NCBI GenBank assembly: GCA_030656215.1 | Contig: JAUSOD010000049.1 | Coordinates: forward strand, 16,020 to 80,019 | Reading direction: 5' to 3' | DNA: 64,000 bases | Source: Azoarcus sp. | Lineage (GTDB): Bacteria; Pseudomonadota; Gammaproteobacteria; Burkholderiales; Rhodocyclaceae | In this document: one piece after another, positions 54,779 to 63,176 of the stretch | Position numbering within the stretch: the stretch's first letter is position 1 | Layout: each line of letters begins with the position of its first letter | Position numbers and translations under genes: made by a program | Notes under the pieces: generated by a model | Told to the model about the DNA's origin: nothing | The model's database searches: none | The model's input: the letters and a program-made list of their open reading frames with translations, nothing else

Positions 54779-54805
54779 TCAAGTTTCGTGCGTAGTTGCC
54801 GTTAA
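54779..54805 (+). promoter_or_regulatory. Sigma-28 promoter of the yjfB-like gene
   Basis: -35 TCAAGTTT (54779-54786), 11-base spacer, -10 GCCGTTAA (54798-54805, 7/8). It lies 47 bases before the gene start and 31 after the yajQ stop. Confidence 0.85.
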
Positions 54806-54852
54806 ACCATCAGTAGCTCGTTCTTCACCCGCTGGAAATCGGAGTATCGATC

Positions 54853-55047
54853 ATGGACGTTTCATCCATCGCTGCAGCAGCCAGTGCAAACTCAGCCAGT
54901 CAGTTGCGAGAGCAGGTTTCGGTCGCGGTTCTGAAGAAGGCGCTCGACATTCAGGAGCAGGGCGCAATGCAACTGCTCGAGGCGCTGCCGCAGCCTGTTG
55001 CGGCGCCCGCGGGTAGCGCAGGCGGCGTGATCAATACATACGCCTGA
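54853..55047 (+). CDS. YjfB family putative motility protein
   Basis: 64 aa: MDVSSIAAAASANSASQLRE, QVSVAVLKKALDIQEQGAMQ, LLEALPQPVAAPAG, ending GVINTYA. This matches the small YjfB (PF14070) family, annotated as putative motility proteins. A clear sigma-28 promoter directly upstream supports membership in the flagellar regulon, although the neighbours are arginine and housekeeping genes. Its biochemical role is unknown. Confidence 0.85.
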   Translation: MDVSSIAAAASANSASQLREQVSVAVLKKALDIQEQGAMQLLEALPQPVAAPAGSAGGVINTYA

Positions 55048-55156
55048 TTGGGGCCTCGAAGTCGGATGTGCTGTTTGTTCGGGCGATAACGGGCGCTGCG
55101 CAAGCAGGGCAGGTCTTCATTATGATCGCGGTGGTTGGGCGGTCTCTACCGCAACT

Positions 55157-55178
55157 GTAGGGCCGACTTCAGTCGGCC
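55157..55178 (+). repeat. REP-like palindrome, GGCCGAC type
   Basis: GTAG, then GGCCGACTTCAGTCGGCC; perfect stem. Single element between the yjfB-like gene and the reductase gene end. Confidence 0.85.
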
Positions 55179-55233
55179 ACAGGACCCGGGCAAGCACCGG
55201 TGTCGGGGCAAAACCCCCGCCCGACGGCGCAGC

Positions 55234-56283
55234 CTACACCCCCATCAAATGACTCGCCGGTGCCGTCTCCGGTTGTGCCTGACCGAAATAGCCTTCGGTA
55301 TGAATCATCTCCTCACGTGCCCCGAGCGCCTTAGCCGCCACCACACACGCCGCCACGAAATCCGGGTTGCCCGCCACAAACACGCTGTGTTGTGACAGGT
55401 CCTTGAACGCCTGCGGCAAGACCTCGGGCAGCCTGCCATGCAGGCAGCCGTCACGTGTTTCGCGGGTGAGGCTGGGTTTGTAGGTGAAGTTGCGGTGCTT
55501 GGTTTCCCAGAAGCGCATCAGTCCGGAGTCGTACAGGTCATCGGCCGTTCGCGCCGAGAACATCAGCGTCACCGGCTTGCGATAGCCGCGGCGCAGCGCG
55601 GCCTCGGTCAGTGCCATGATCGGTGCCAGGCCCGAGCCCGATGCCATGCACAGCACGGGTGAATCCACCGCCAGATCGCCGATGAAGGTGCCGTAGGGGC
55701 CGGAGAGTTTCACCACGTCACCCAGCTTGATTTCGTCGTGCGCCCAGCGGCTGGTCTTGCCATCGTCTACGCGTGTGATTTGCAGCACCACTTCGCCATC
55801 GACCCGTGGCGCGTTCGCAATGGAGTAGCAACGCGCCGGCACGCCGGCGCGTTCGTCGCCCAGGGTGACGTACTGCCCCGGCCAATAGCGCATCACCTGG
55901 CCCACTGGACGCAGGTGCAACTCCAGGATAAGGGGGGTGCGGGCAATGCGGTCCACCAGCACAAAGCGCTGATCCTCGCGCGGAGGAAACAGCTTGGGCT
56001 TGGCGTCCTCAGTGCCCCATTCGATAACCAACTCCGGCGACAGCGGCTTGGCCATACACATCAGGCCGTAGCCCTGATTGCGCTCCTCCTGTGACAAAGC
56101 CATGTCGAGCACCATGCCCTGGTCGAAATGGCCGGACAGCACTCTTACCTTGCACTCGCCGCAGGCACCCGCGCGGCAATTGTTGGGCAAGGCGTAGCCG
56201 GCGCGTTCCAGGGCGCCGAGCACGGTGTCGCCGCCCCGGCATTCCACTTCGCGGCCGGAGGGGTGGAGTTTGATCTTCTGCAT
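55234..56283 (-). CDS. 2Fe-2S/FAD/NAD oxygenase reductase component
   Basis: 349 aa. N-terminal plant-type ferredoxin with Cys36, Cys41, Cys44 and Cys76 (NNCRAGACGECKV, GYGLMCMAKP), FAD domain with PARCYSIANAP, and NAD domain with VLCMASGSGLAPIMAL. The domain order and length match reductases of soluble diiron monooxygenases such as phenol hydroxylase DmpP. It lies 200 bases downstream of a diiron protein gene on the same strand, with a REP pair in between, and probably feeds it electrons. Confidence 0.9.
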   Translation of the reverse strand: MQKIKLHPSGREVECRGGDTVLGALERAGYALPNNCRAGACGECKVRVLSGHFDQGMVLDMALSQEERNQGYGLMCMAKPLSPELVIEWGTEDAKPKLFPPREDQRFVLVDRIARTPLILELHLRPVGQVMRYWPGQYVTLGDERAGVPARCYSIANAPRVDGEVVLQITRVDDGKTSRWAHDEIKLGDVVKLSGPYGTFIGDLAVDSPVLCMASGSGLAPIMALTEAALRRGYRKPVTLMFSARTADDLYDSGLMRFWETKHRNFTYKPSLTRETRDGCLHGRLPEVLPQAFKDLSQHSVFVAGNPDFVAACVVAAKALGAREEMIHTEGYFGQAQPETAPASHLMGV

Positions 56284-56344
56284 GGGGTGTCTCGTTATCT
56301 CTATTGTGTTGATTCACGAACAAGCGCCAGAGTCGGGCACCTGC

Positions 56345-56366
56345 GGCCGACTAAAGTCGGCCCTAC
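56345..56366 (-). repeat. REP-like palindrome, GGCCGAC type
   Basis: Minus strand: GTAG, then GGCCGACTTTAGTCGGCC. Located between the two oxygenase genes. Confidence 0.83.
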
Positions 56367-56435
56367 GAAGGCGGCGACCGTGCCGCACCGATGGGGATTG
56401 CTTACGGGATTGCACATTCATTCGGCACAGCCGCC

Positions 56436-56457
56436 GTAGGGCGGGCTTCAGCCCGCC
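56436..56457 (+). repeat. REP-like palindrome, GGCGGGCT type
   Basis: GTAG, then GGCGGGCTTCAGCCCGCC. Here the two copies point away from each other, the reverse of the pair at 49.6 kb. Confidence 0.85.
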
Positions 56458-56483
56458 GCAGGGGGTGATTCGGGCAACAAGGT

Positions 56484-57509
56484 TCAGAACACCGGAATGA
56501 TGTCTTCCATATCGACCTCGGTAATCTCCTGACCCGAAATTCCTACCTCGGGAATCGCGGGGAAGGGGATCTCGTAACGGTCGAGCACGCCCTTCAGGTT
56601 GAGCATCGCGTTCTTCCAGTTTTCCTTCTTGGCCTCATAGCTCGGCACCCCGAAGCCGGCACCACGAGCCACTTCCTCGCCCTCGCGCTGATTGTCGATG
56701 AAGTCTGCCGGCAGGTCCCAGAACTCCATCGGCGGCTCGAACAGCACGGCGGACAGGAAAAGGTAGCCAGCGCGGATCTGCTTGGTCACGATCGCCTTGT
56801 CTTCCGGCGGCAATTTTGGATAATCGCGCTCCATCAGTGCCATACAGATCGCCATGTGACGCCCTTCGTCGCGGCCGATATTGCGGAAAGCCTCTTTGAA
56901 CACGAGTTCACGCGAATTGTCGTGCATCTGCTTGAAGATCGTCGCCGCCGCAATCTCTCCCATCAGGAAGGACGAGAACAGCACGGCCAGCGAGTACTTC
57001 GGCACCGCCTTCTTGTAGCCCGTCCAGTAGCGGCCACCGTTGTAGTACAGCCACTTGGCGTTCTTCTGCAGGCGCTTGCCCAGCTCGGTCTTCGGCTCGT
57101 AGGTGATCGGATCGGGATGGCCGAGGAACTTGGTGATCGCCAGGCCGCACATCTGCTCGTGGTTCTGCTCGTCGCGCGTCACCGAGAAAAAGCAGCGGCG
57201 TACCGGATCTTCCTCGTGCACTTCATAGGTCTTGACGAAGGCCTCGGCAAACACCGGGGGCGCCGAAGCGTCGAACACCGACAGCAGCGTCCACCAGTAG
57301 GCAATCGCCTCGCGCTCTTCCCAAGTGTAGGAATCCACGTCGAGTGTGTCCCACGGCAGCTTCTTGGGGTCCCAGTTTTCGCGCTGGGCGGCATCCCACA
57401 CTTCCTCCATCTTGGCCGTCTGTGCGTTCCACGACAGCGGATAGATGTTGGGTTGCTCGGTGGCGGGCGGGAACTCCATCGTCAGCGCCAGCTTCTCGTT
57501 CTTTGCCAT
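56484..57509 (-). CDS. Ferritin-like diiron oxygenase of unknown substrate
   Basis: 341 aa, helical. Carboxylate-bridged diiron ligands are visible: Glu89 (PPVFAEAFVK), Glu114-x-x-His117 (TRDEQNHEQM), Glu185 (FLMGEIAAAT) and Glu215-x-x-His218 (GRDEGRHMAI). This is the E, ExxH, E, ExxH set of R2-like oxygenases. It is shorter than bacterial multicomponent monooxygenase alpha subunits and differs from BoxB and PaaA. AGGAG precedes the ATG. A TetR-type operator lies 110 bases upstream and the reductase gene downstream. I do not recognise the substrate. Confidence 0.8.
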   Translation of the reverse strand: MAKNEKLALTMEFPPATEQPNIYPLSWNAQTAKMEEVWDAAQRENWDPKKLPWDTLDVDSYTWEEREAIAYWWTLLSVFDASAPPVFAEAFVKTYEVHEEDPVRRCFFSVTRDEQNHEQMCGLAITKFLGHPDPITYEPKTELGKRLQKNAKWLYYNGGRYWTGYKKAVPKYSLAVLFSSFLMGEIAAATIFKQMHDNSRELVFKEAFRNIGRDEGRHMAICMALMERDYPKLPPEDKAIVTKQIRAGYLFLSAVLFEPPMEFWDLPADFIDNQREGEEVARGAGFGVPSYEAKKENWKNAMLNLKGVLDRYEIPFPAIPEVGISGQEITEVDMEDIIPVF

Positions 57510-57618
57510 GCATGTCTCCTCTTTCTATTTGTGTGTCGGCAGCGGGGGCTGCACGAGGTGAAAGATGAGGCAGGAAGCGCGGCAATAAGTTGACCTGGAT
57601 CAAAAGAATGAGAAAATG

Positions 57619-57636
57619 ATTGACCGGTCGGTCAAT
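57619..57636 (-). promoter_or_regulatory. TetR-family-type operator upstream of the diiron oxygenase
   Basis: ATTGACCG-GT-CGGTCAAT, a perfect 18-base palindrome with a two-base centre, 110 bases before the diiron start. Arms like TTGACCG/CGGTCAA are typical of TetR-type regulators of acyl-CoA or aromatic metabolism. No regulator gene is in the window. Confidence 0.65.
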
Positions 57637-57693
57637 AATGTTGGGCGCAATTGTGGGTTCTTGAGAGAAACGCCTGGAAATTGGAAGCTCATC

Positions 57694-57810
57694 TCAGTCA
57701 CATGATCGTTCAATCGCCACTTTGGATTGGTGATCAGGGTGACCTGGCATCCTGGCTAGCGTTACGAGAATGGCGACTGTTGCCATGAGTTCGACTAGAG
57801 TGAAGCCACG
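57694..57810 (-). pseudogene. Type IV pilin N-terminal remnant
   Basis: The minus strand reads RGFTLVELMATVAILVTLAR and then quickly loses pilin character before a stop. The first 20 residues are a prepilin signature (Gly-Phe cleavage, Glu5, hydrophobic helix). There is no start codon or basic leader with a ribosome site upstream and no globular domain downstream. The stretch 57637-58002 holds nothing else I can support. It may be a decayed pilE- or fimT-like gene of the pil cluster to the right. Confidence 0.65.
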
Positions 57811-58002
57811 CGGGACGCGAGCGATTGGTCGCCCGCTTCTTCGGCCTGACTTTGAAACCGGCAAGTCGGCAAGTTGGCAAGGATACTGTGACACGTTCCT
57901 TATCAAGGGCTTGGCTGATGCGGAACGAAGCGGGCGCCAATCGACCAAGGGTGACGAGCATCCGACCGAGTGCTCGTTGATCGACTTCGAGGGAGGATGC
58001 AG

Positions 58003-58710
58003 GTGGGTGATGGCAGGGGCGCAGCGAATGTAGAAGGTGTGTCTGGTTGCGGGATTGTGCGCAGGGTGGTGTCGTCGCTCCTTGCGGCACTGGCGCTTGT
58101 GGGTGTCGCTCGGGCCTCGGATCTGGACCTGGTTGGTGTGCATGGTTCGAAGGCGGCTTTAATGTTGGGCGGGAGCGTGATACGCACGCTCGCCGTGGGG
58201 CAACGTAGTCCGGAGGGGGTAAGGCTGGTGTCGATTTCCGGATCATCGGTCGTGGTGGAACAGGGTGGAATACAGCAGCGACTCGACCTGGGAGGCGGTC
58301 CGGTGCGGCTCCGGGGTGGGGTGGCAGACGCGCCAGCTGGAGCTGCGTTAGTGATCCTTACTGCCGACGGACGGGGGCATCATGTTTCCCAGGGCCGCAT
58401 CAACGGTGCGTCGGTAACGTTTTTGGTGGATACCGGTGCAAGCATGGTGTCGATCGGGCGCGCTGATGCAGTGCGGGCGGGAATTGATTTTGCGCGCGGA
58501 CAGCGTGGTCGAGCGCAAACCGCCAACGGAGAGGTTGATGTGTGGCGGGTCAAGCTCGATTCTGTCACTTTGGGCGGGGTGAGCTTGACGAATGTTGATG
58601 GACTTGTTCATGAGCACGACCTGCCCTTTGTTCTGCTGGGCCGGAGTTTCTTGAATCGCATGGAGATGCAAAGCAGTGGCGATCGACTCATATTGCGCAG
58701 GCGTTACTAG
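58003..58710 (+). CDS. Retropepsin-like aspartic protease (clan AA)
   Basis: About 235 aa. GTG at 58003 has GGGAGG at good spacing; the ATG at 57997 abuts it. A signal or anchor helix (VVSSLLAALALVGVARAS) is followed by a beta-rich region and a retropepsin domain with the catalytic VSFLVDTGASMVSIG-type motif (actual: TFLVDTGASMVSIGRADA) and a closing FVLLGRSFLNRMEM. This is the TIGR02281 type, one catalytic Asp per chain, acting as a dimer, probably in the periplasm. Substrate unknown. Confidence 0.88.
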   Translation: MGDGRGAANVEGVSGCGIVRRVVSSLLAALALVGVARASDLDLVGVHGSKAALMLGGSVIRTLAVGQRSPEGVRLVSISGSSVVVEQGGIQQRLDLGGGPVRLRGGVADAPAGAALVILTADGRGHHVSQGRINGASVTFLVDTGASMVSIGRADAVRAGIDFARGQRGRAQTANGEVDVWRVKLDSVTLGGVSLTNVDGLVHEHDLPFVLLGRSFLNRMEMQSSGDRLILRRRY

Positions 58711-58807
58711 TGAGCAATCTGGAGCATCGTCTGATACGAGTGAATGTGTTAATGCTCGGACAGGTGGCGAAACAAACGGAGCCTCGTGGGTGGTGACACA
58801 AGGATTG

Positions 58808-59404
58808 ATGTTGGGTGAGCGGGAGCTCAGGAGTCGTTTGGCGAGCGCCACGTTATCTGTTGGCGAGAGCGCGGATTGGCCTGAGGTGACCGAGTTTCGG
58901 TCCCACATGCCAGCGGCTGTGCTGGTTCCGCTGGTGCGAAGGTGCGATGCACTGTCTGTCCTGCTTACCCGCCGTACCGATCATCTTCACCATCACCCTG
59001 GGCAGATCAGCTTTCCCGGTGGCCGGGTGGAAGAGGGCGATGCGTCAGCAGTCGCAACCGCACTGCGCGAAACACAGGAGGAAATCGGCCTAGCTGCGGA
59101 CCGGGTTGAGTTGCTAGGCACGCTACCGGACTACTTCACCGGTACCGGATTCCGGGTGACACCCGTGGTCGGGCTGGTGCATCCCCCTTTCGAGCTGACT
59201 CTGGATGCCTTCGAAGTGGCCGAGGCCTTTGAGGTGCCTTTGTCGCACTTTCTAGATCCAGCCAACCACTTGCGTCACAGCCTGGAGATCGAGGGGCGGA
59301 CGCGGCACTTTCATGCGATGCCATATGGCGATTACTACATCTGGGGGGCGACGGCAGGGATGTTGATGGCCTTGTACCGGGCGCTGACCGCAGACGAAGC
59401 CTGA
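58808..59404 (+). CDS. nudL: NUDIX hydrolase, CoA pyrophosphatase type (NudL/YeaB)
   Basis: 198 aa from MLGERELRSRLASATLSVGE. The CoA-pyrophosphatase extension LLTRRTDHLHHHPGQISFPG runs into the Nudix box GGRVEEGDASAVATALRETQ with EEIGL. FRVTPVVGLVHPPFEL and the tail HAMPYGDYYIWGATAGML also match. It hydrolyses CoA to phosphopantetheine and 3-prime,5-prime-ADP. The frame is open upstream to 58676 inside the protease gene; ATG 58808 after AAGGA is preferred. Convergent with the pseudopilin gene. Confidence 0.92.
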   Translation: MLGERELRSRLASATLSVGESADWPEVTEFRSHMPAAVLVPLVRRCDALSVLLTRRTDHLHHHPGQISFPGGRVEEGDASAVATALRETQEEIGLAADRVELLGTLPDYFTGTGFRVTPVVGLVHPPFELTLDAFEVAEAFEVPLSHFLDPANHLRHSLEIEGRTRHFHAMPYGDYYIWGATAGMLMALYRALTADEA

Positions 59405-59435
59405 AGGCGCCTCGCCCGCGTTCCGACCTCGTGGG

Positions 59436-59972
59436 CTAGGAGCAGGAGCCGGTGGTTTCCTTTCTCACCTTCGCCCGGCCTGCCGCATTGATCCTGACGA
59501 CGCGTTCCTGGCTTCCAAGCGGCGAACTCCGACACACTTTGAGGCTTGCGGGCGTGCTGACGCCGCCCGATGGCAAAAACTCGACCGATGTGGTGCTCGA
59601 GGATTCCGTGATCAGAAAGCCGGTCGGTGCGGCCGAATGGCGGAAGATCAAGGTTCCATCGGCGGCAATGACGATCCAGCCCTGATGCCAACTGCCCGAA
59701 GCACACGCGGTACCGTTGTTCGGGGCGATGCACAGGCGCACCGCGCCATTGCGCTTGATCGCCTCGCTGCGTGCGAGATGGGCACTTGCCACAAGATCGT
59801 TGGCAGTAGCGCCCAGCTTGCCGCCCAAGGTGGCATTGCTGAACGACGGCACCGCGAGTGCGAGCAGGACCCCAAGAACCGATATTGTCACCATTAGTTC
59901 GATCAGGGTGAAACCCTTGATTTCATTTCCCGAACGAACCCGCGTGCCGCTCAGTTCCATGGCGTGTCTCAT
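59436..59972 (-). CDS. fimT: GspH/FimT family pseudopilin
   Basis: 178 aa. A leader of about 18 residues ends in Gly before FTLIELMVTISVLGVLLALA, then VPSFSNATLGGKLGATANDL and the GspH/FimT globular part with ASAHLARSEAIKRNGAVRLC, CASGSWHQGWIVIAADG and VVRINAAGRAKV. Minor pilin of the type IV pilus, probably part of the tip/priming complex with PilVWX and PilY1. The start overlaps the pilY1 stop (ATGA). A second ATG at 59960 is possible. Confidence 0.9.
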   Translation of the reverse strand: MRHAMELSGTRVRSGNEIKGFTLIELMVTISVLGVLLALAVPSFSNATLGGKLGATANDLVASAHLARSEAIKRNGAVRLCIAPNNGTACASGSWHQGWIVIAADGTLIFRHSAAPTGFLITESSSTTSVEFLPSGGVSTPASLKVCRSSPLGSQERVVRINAAGRAKVRKETTGSCS

Positions 59973-62900
59973 TGCGCAATATGCCAGTAGACCCGGACCT
60001 TCGGTCGCGCGCCAACGGGTGACGGGACGATTTCGGGGATCATTGCCTCGAGCGGGGACTCCGGATTCGCGCCGATGACAAACGGGACCGTTCTTCCATC
60101 GTCGAGCGTGACCTTGCCGGCCACCGGGGAGGGCGGCAGACCGTCGCCTGCGATGCGCTGATAGGGGACGGATGTGCCATTGGCACTCGCGGCGTTCGTG
60201 TACCGGAGGTTATAGACGTTGGCGATACCCAGGTTCGGTTTGCAGGTGCCGGTCGCATAAATCGGGGGTTGGTGGGTGCTGAACGTGACCACGCCGTAGA
60301 TTGTGATCGCGGACGTCACCACCTGCTCGGTCGAGTTGAGCGCTAACGCCCAGCCCTTTTTCTCGCTCACGCTGGTCTCGGTGGCGGTGGCGTTTCTCGC
60401 GATCGGCAGCAGCGAAGCCATGCAGATGACCGACGGGCTTGCACTGCAGTTGGTGTCCTCGGACGCGAGCCATTCCGCATCGGTCGGATTGTCTTTGATC
60501 ATGAAGAAATAATTGGCGACCGCGTTGGACGTGGTGTACGAAGAGACCGGTTTCTCGCGGTCGCCCGATCCGAGCAGCAGAAGGTACGTCCCGCTCTCTT
60601 CGACGACGTCGGGGGCGAACATGAATTTCCGGTTCGCTGTGCAGGTGGCCACGGTGTCGCATCCGAGGGAGGCGATCTTGATCATGTTCCAACTCGCCGC
60701 CGTGCTGCCGCTGAACGTGATCCGATATACATTGCCGCCGAGGTCTGCAGCGTAGGCGTACTTGGCCGCGCCGTTGTTGTCCTTGACGATCGTGATGTCG
60801 GCGACCACGCCGCGATCGGTGTTGAGTGTTTTGAGCCGCTCCCCCGTGTCCGCGTTGAGCACGTAGATGTGCTTGCCCTTACTCGACCCCGTGCACGTGG
60901 GCACATCGCTGTCTTCGCACGGATCGTAGCCGCCACCGACGATGAGAAGCGGGGTGTCGGATCCGGGCGCAGTGAACACTTTGGGGGTGGCCCAGGCTTG
61001 CCCCAGGCCCTCGAACCCGGTGGTGCAACCGGTGTCGATTGCGGTCGTGCCGCGCACGAGGTTGCTCGGGCAGCCAATTTTCCACTTCAGCGTGGGGGCG
61101 TTGGGGCTGGACACGTCAAGGGCATACAGTGCTCTGCCGCCACGGCGCATGGAGGCGTAAATCCACGCCGTGGTACCGTCCTGATGCGCGACGATCGAGC
61201 CGTCGAACCCATATGGCTTCGAATCGGTGCCGTCAAACTGGATCTGGACCGTGTTCGTGTTCAGGCGCTTGATGCTGCCGTAAAACTCCGGCGGCATGAA
61301 CGACCATAACTCGGTGCCGGCCGCCGCCGAGCCCAGGGTGCTGCTCAGATTGGTGGACCGGTTGCCGTTGATGGCGCGCAGGAAGCCGTCGTTGGCGCCG
61401 TAGAACACCACCACGTCGGGCGATGCGTCGGTGCCGTAGTTGATCGCGACCGGCCGCGAGTGAACGACGTCGCCGTGCACCGACGGACGCATCGCCGTGG
61501 CCAGATGGAATTCGTCTGCCTTGTTATTGAGTCCGCGCGCCCAGTTGATCAGATTGGTGCGCTCGGCGTCGGTCATGCTTGCGTTGCCGAGCGCGGTCTT
61601 GGTGATCGCGCTGTTTGCGGTGTTGAAGTCGGCCAGGGTGCCGCTGCAGTCGGCGTCGCAGGTCTTTGCGTTGCGCGAGATCGACGTTGCGGTCTGACTG
61701 CCTCTGAGCAGATAGCCCTGCCCGCCCTTTTCAACGATGTTCCCGTCAGGGGTGTTCGAGCTGGCAGCGAAGCCAATGCAGTTCGCCTTTGATATCGAGG
61801 TCCAGTAGGCGTCGGTGTTTACCGGTGTCCAGTAGCTCACTGCACATTCGGCAATGAAGCCCGAGCCACTACCTGAAATCGCCGGTTCGCCGCTGCCTTG
61901 CGCATCGAGCAGTTTGAGTTCGCCGCCGCTGTAGCCTAGCCGGTATTGCTTAAGGTTACCCACCCAGCGCGGCAGGAAATTTTCGGCCGCGCGGAACATG
62001 CCGATGTACACCTGGTTGAGGTAAGTGCCCTGGGTATTGACACTGACCGGCAGGCTGACCGAGGCGAAGGCGCTGTTGACCGATTGAATTTCACTCAGGG
62101 CCGTGCTGATGGCGATCTTGAGCTCCTCGAAGCTGGTGGTGGCAAAGTATTTGCCGCCACCAACGTCGGGTGCGCCCAGCTTGGTCAGGTGGGCGGCATA
62201 CTCGGCGTTGCAGGTGGGTCCCAGAACGCCGATGGAGTAGGTGGTGACCCCTTGCGCGCGCATGTAGTTGGCCCAGTTCAGCGCATAGATGCCGCTGCCT
62301 TCGGCGGTGCTGAGCGCGCTGGTGCCGCAGCTCGTGGCGAGGGTGCCGGCTAAGATCGCTTTCTGATCGTCCGTTGCTGCCGGATCGGCGCGTTTCAGTA
62401 CTGTTGCGCTGGTTCCGATCAGGGGCAGGCGCGGGCTGTTGGCCTCGTTGGTCCCGTCGCCCGGGGTGGCATTGTTGCGGTAGGCATTGCCGACGAAGAT
62501 CACGTATTTGCCGGCACAGCCCGCCGGCGGTGCGATGTCGGCATAGTTGCGCCCGGAGACGCCGGTCTTGCCGAAGAAATACGCCCAGGTCTCCTGCATC
62601 ACCGCGCCGTTGGCCGTGTTGTTGCCCTTGATCACGTAGTCGCTGTTGCCCGATACGCGCCAGTTCCGGATCCAGTCGAGAATCAGTGGCTTGGTCGTGG
62701 TATTGAGCGGGACGCTGCGCATCATCAGGCAGCCACCCGTGCCGCCGACACACTCGCTCGAGAACGTATCGGTGGCCGGGTAATACTGCTTCATCCCGTT
62801 GGCGTTGAATCCCATGACCCCGATATTGATCGCCGCCGTGGTACTGACCTCCAGTGCGTCGATCGCGCTGTACAGCGCACACTGCTCGACTGCACCCGAG

Positions 62901-63151
62901 GTTCCGTCCAGATGGGTCAGATAGCTCGCGTTGCTGCCGTCGGTCCGAACGACCCCGTCAGGACTGATGCTGCAGCGCTGGGTTGAAACGCTCGCGGAGA
63001 AGTTTGCCGCATTGTCGAGCACGAACATTACGTGTGGGGCCTCGCCGTCGGCGGAAAGGCCCGAGAAAAGCTCGATGTCGTCCGCAATGGCGGCATGACT
63101 GAGCAGCAAGCTTGCGCCGAGTAGCAGGCGGTTCAGGTTGATGTTGTTCAT
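59969..63151 (-). CDS. pilY1: Type IV pilus tip adhesin PilY1
   Basis: 1060 aa. Signal peptide NRLLLGASLLLSHAAIA, then a vWA-like N-terminal part (PHVMFVLDNAANFSASVSTQ, INIGVMGFNANGMKQYY) and the C-terminal PilY1 beta-propeller (VVHSRPVAINYGTDASPDVV, VFYGANDGFLRAINGNRS, ELWSFMPPEFYGSIKRL, AYAADLGGNVYRI). It acts at the pilus tip in adhesion and pilus extension. It is 25 bases after pilX and coupled to the fimT gene. The MIDAS motif of the vWA part looks degenerate (LDNAAN rather than DxSxS). Confidence 0.95.
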   Translation of the reverse strand: MNNINLNRLLLGASLLLSHAAIADDIELFSGLSADGEAPHVMFVLDNAANFSASVSTQRCSISPDGVVRTDGSNASYLTHLDGTSGAVEQCALYSAIDALEVSTTAAINIGVMGFNANGMKQYYPATDTFSSECVGGTGGCLMMRSVPLNTTTKPLILDWIRNWRVSGNSDYVIKGNNTANGAVMQETWAYFFGKTGVSGRNYADIAPPAGCAGKYVIFVGNAYRNNATPGDGTNEANSPRLPLIGTSATVLKRADPAATDDQKAILAGTLATSCGTSALSTAEGSGIYALNWANYMRAQGVTTYSIGVLGPTCNAEYAAHLTKLGAPDVGGGKYFATTSFEELKIAISTALSEIQSVNSAFASVSLPVSVNTQGTYLNQVYIGMFRAAENFLPRWVGNLKQYRLGYSGGELKLLDAQGSGEPAISGSGSGFIAECAVSYWTPVNTDAYWTSISKANCIGFAASSNTPDGNIVEKGGQGYLLRGSQTATSISRNAKTCDADCSGTLADFNTANSAITKTALGNASMTDAERTNLINWARGLNNKADEFHLATAMRPSVHGDVVHSRPVAINYGTDASPDVVVFYGANDGFLRAINGNRSTNLSSTLGSAAAGTELWSFMPPEFYGSIKRLNTNTVQIQFDGTDSKPYGFDGSIVAHQDGTTAWIYASMRRGGRALYALDVSSPNAPTLKWKIGCPSNLVRGTTAIDTGCTTGFEGLGQAWATPKVFTAPGSDTPLLIVGGGYDPCEDSDVPTCTGSSKGKHIYVLNADTGERLKTLNTDRGVVADITIVKDNNGAAKYAYAADLGGNVYRITFSGSTAASWNMIKIASLGCDTVATCTANRKFMFAPDVVEESGTYLLLLGSGDREKPVSSYTTSNAVANYFFMIKDNPTDAEWLASEDTNCSASPSVICMASLLPIARNATATETSVSEKKGWALALNSTEQVVTSAITIYGVVTFSTHQPPIYATGTCKPNLGIANVYNLRYTNAASANGTSVPYQRIAGDGLPPSPVAGKVTLDDGRTVPFVIGANPESPLEAMIPEIVPSPVGARPKVRVYWHIAQ

Positions 63152-63176
63152 GTTGGACTCGCTTCGCTGTGCTGAT

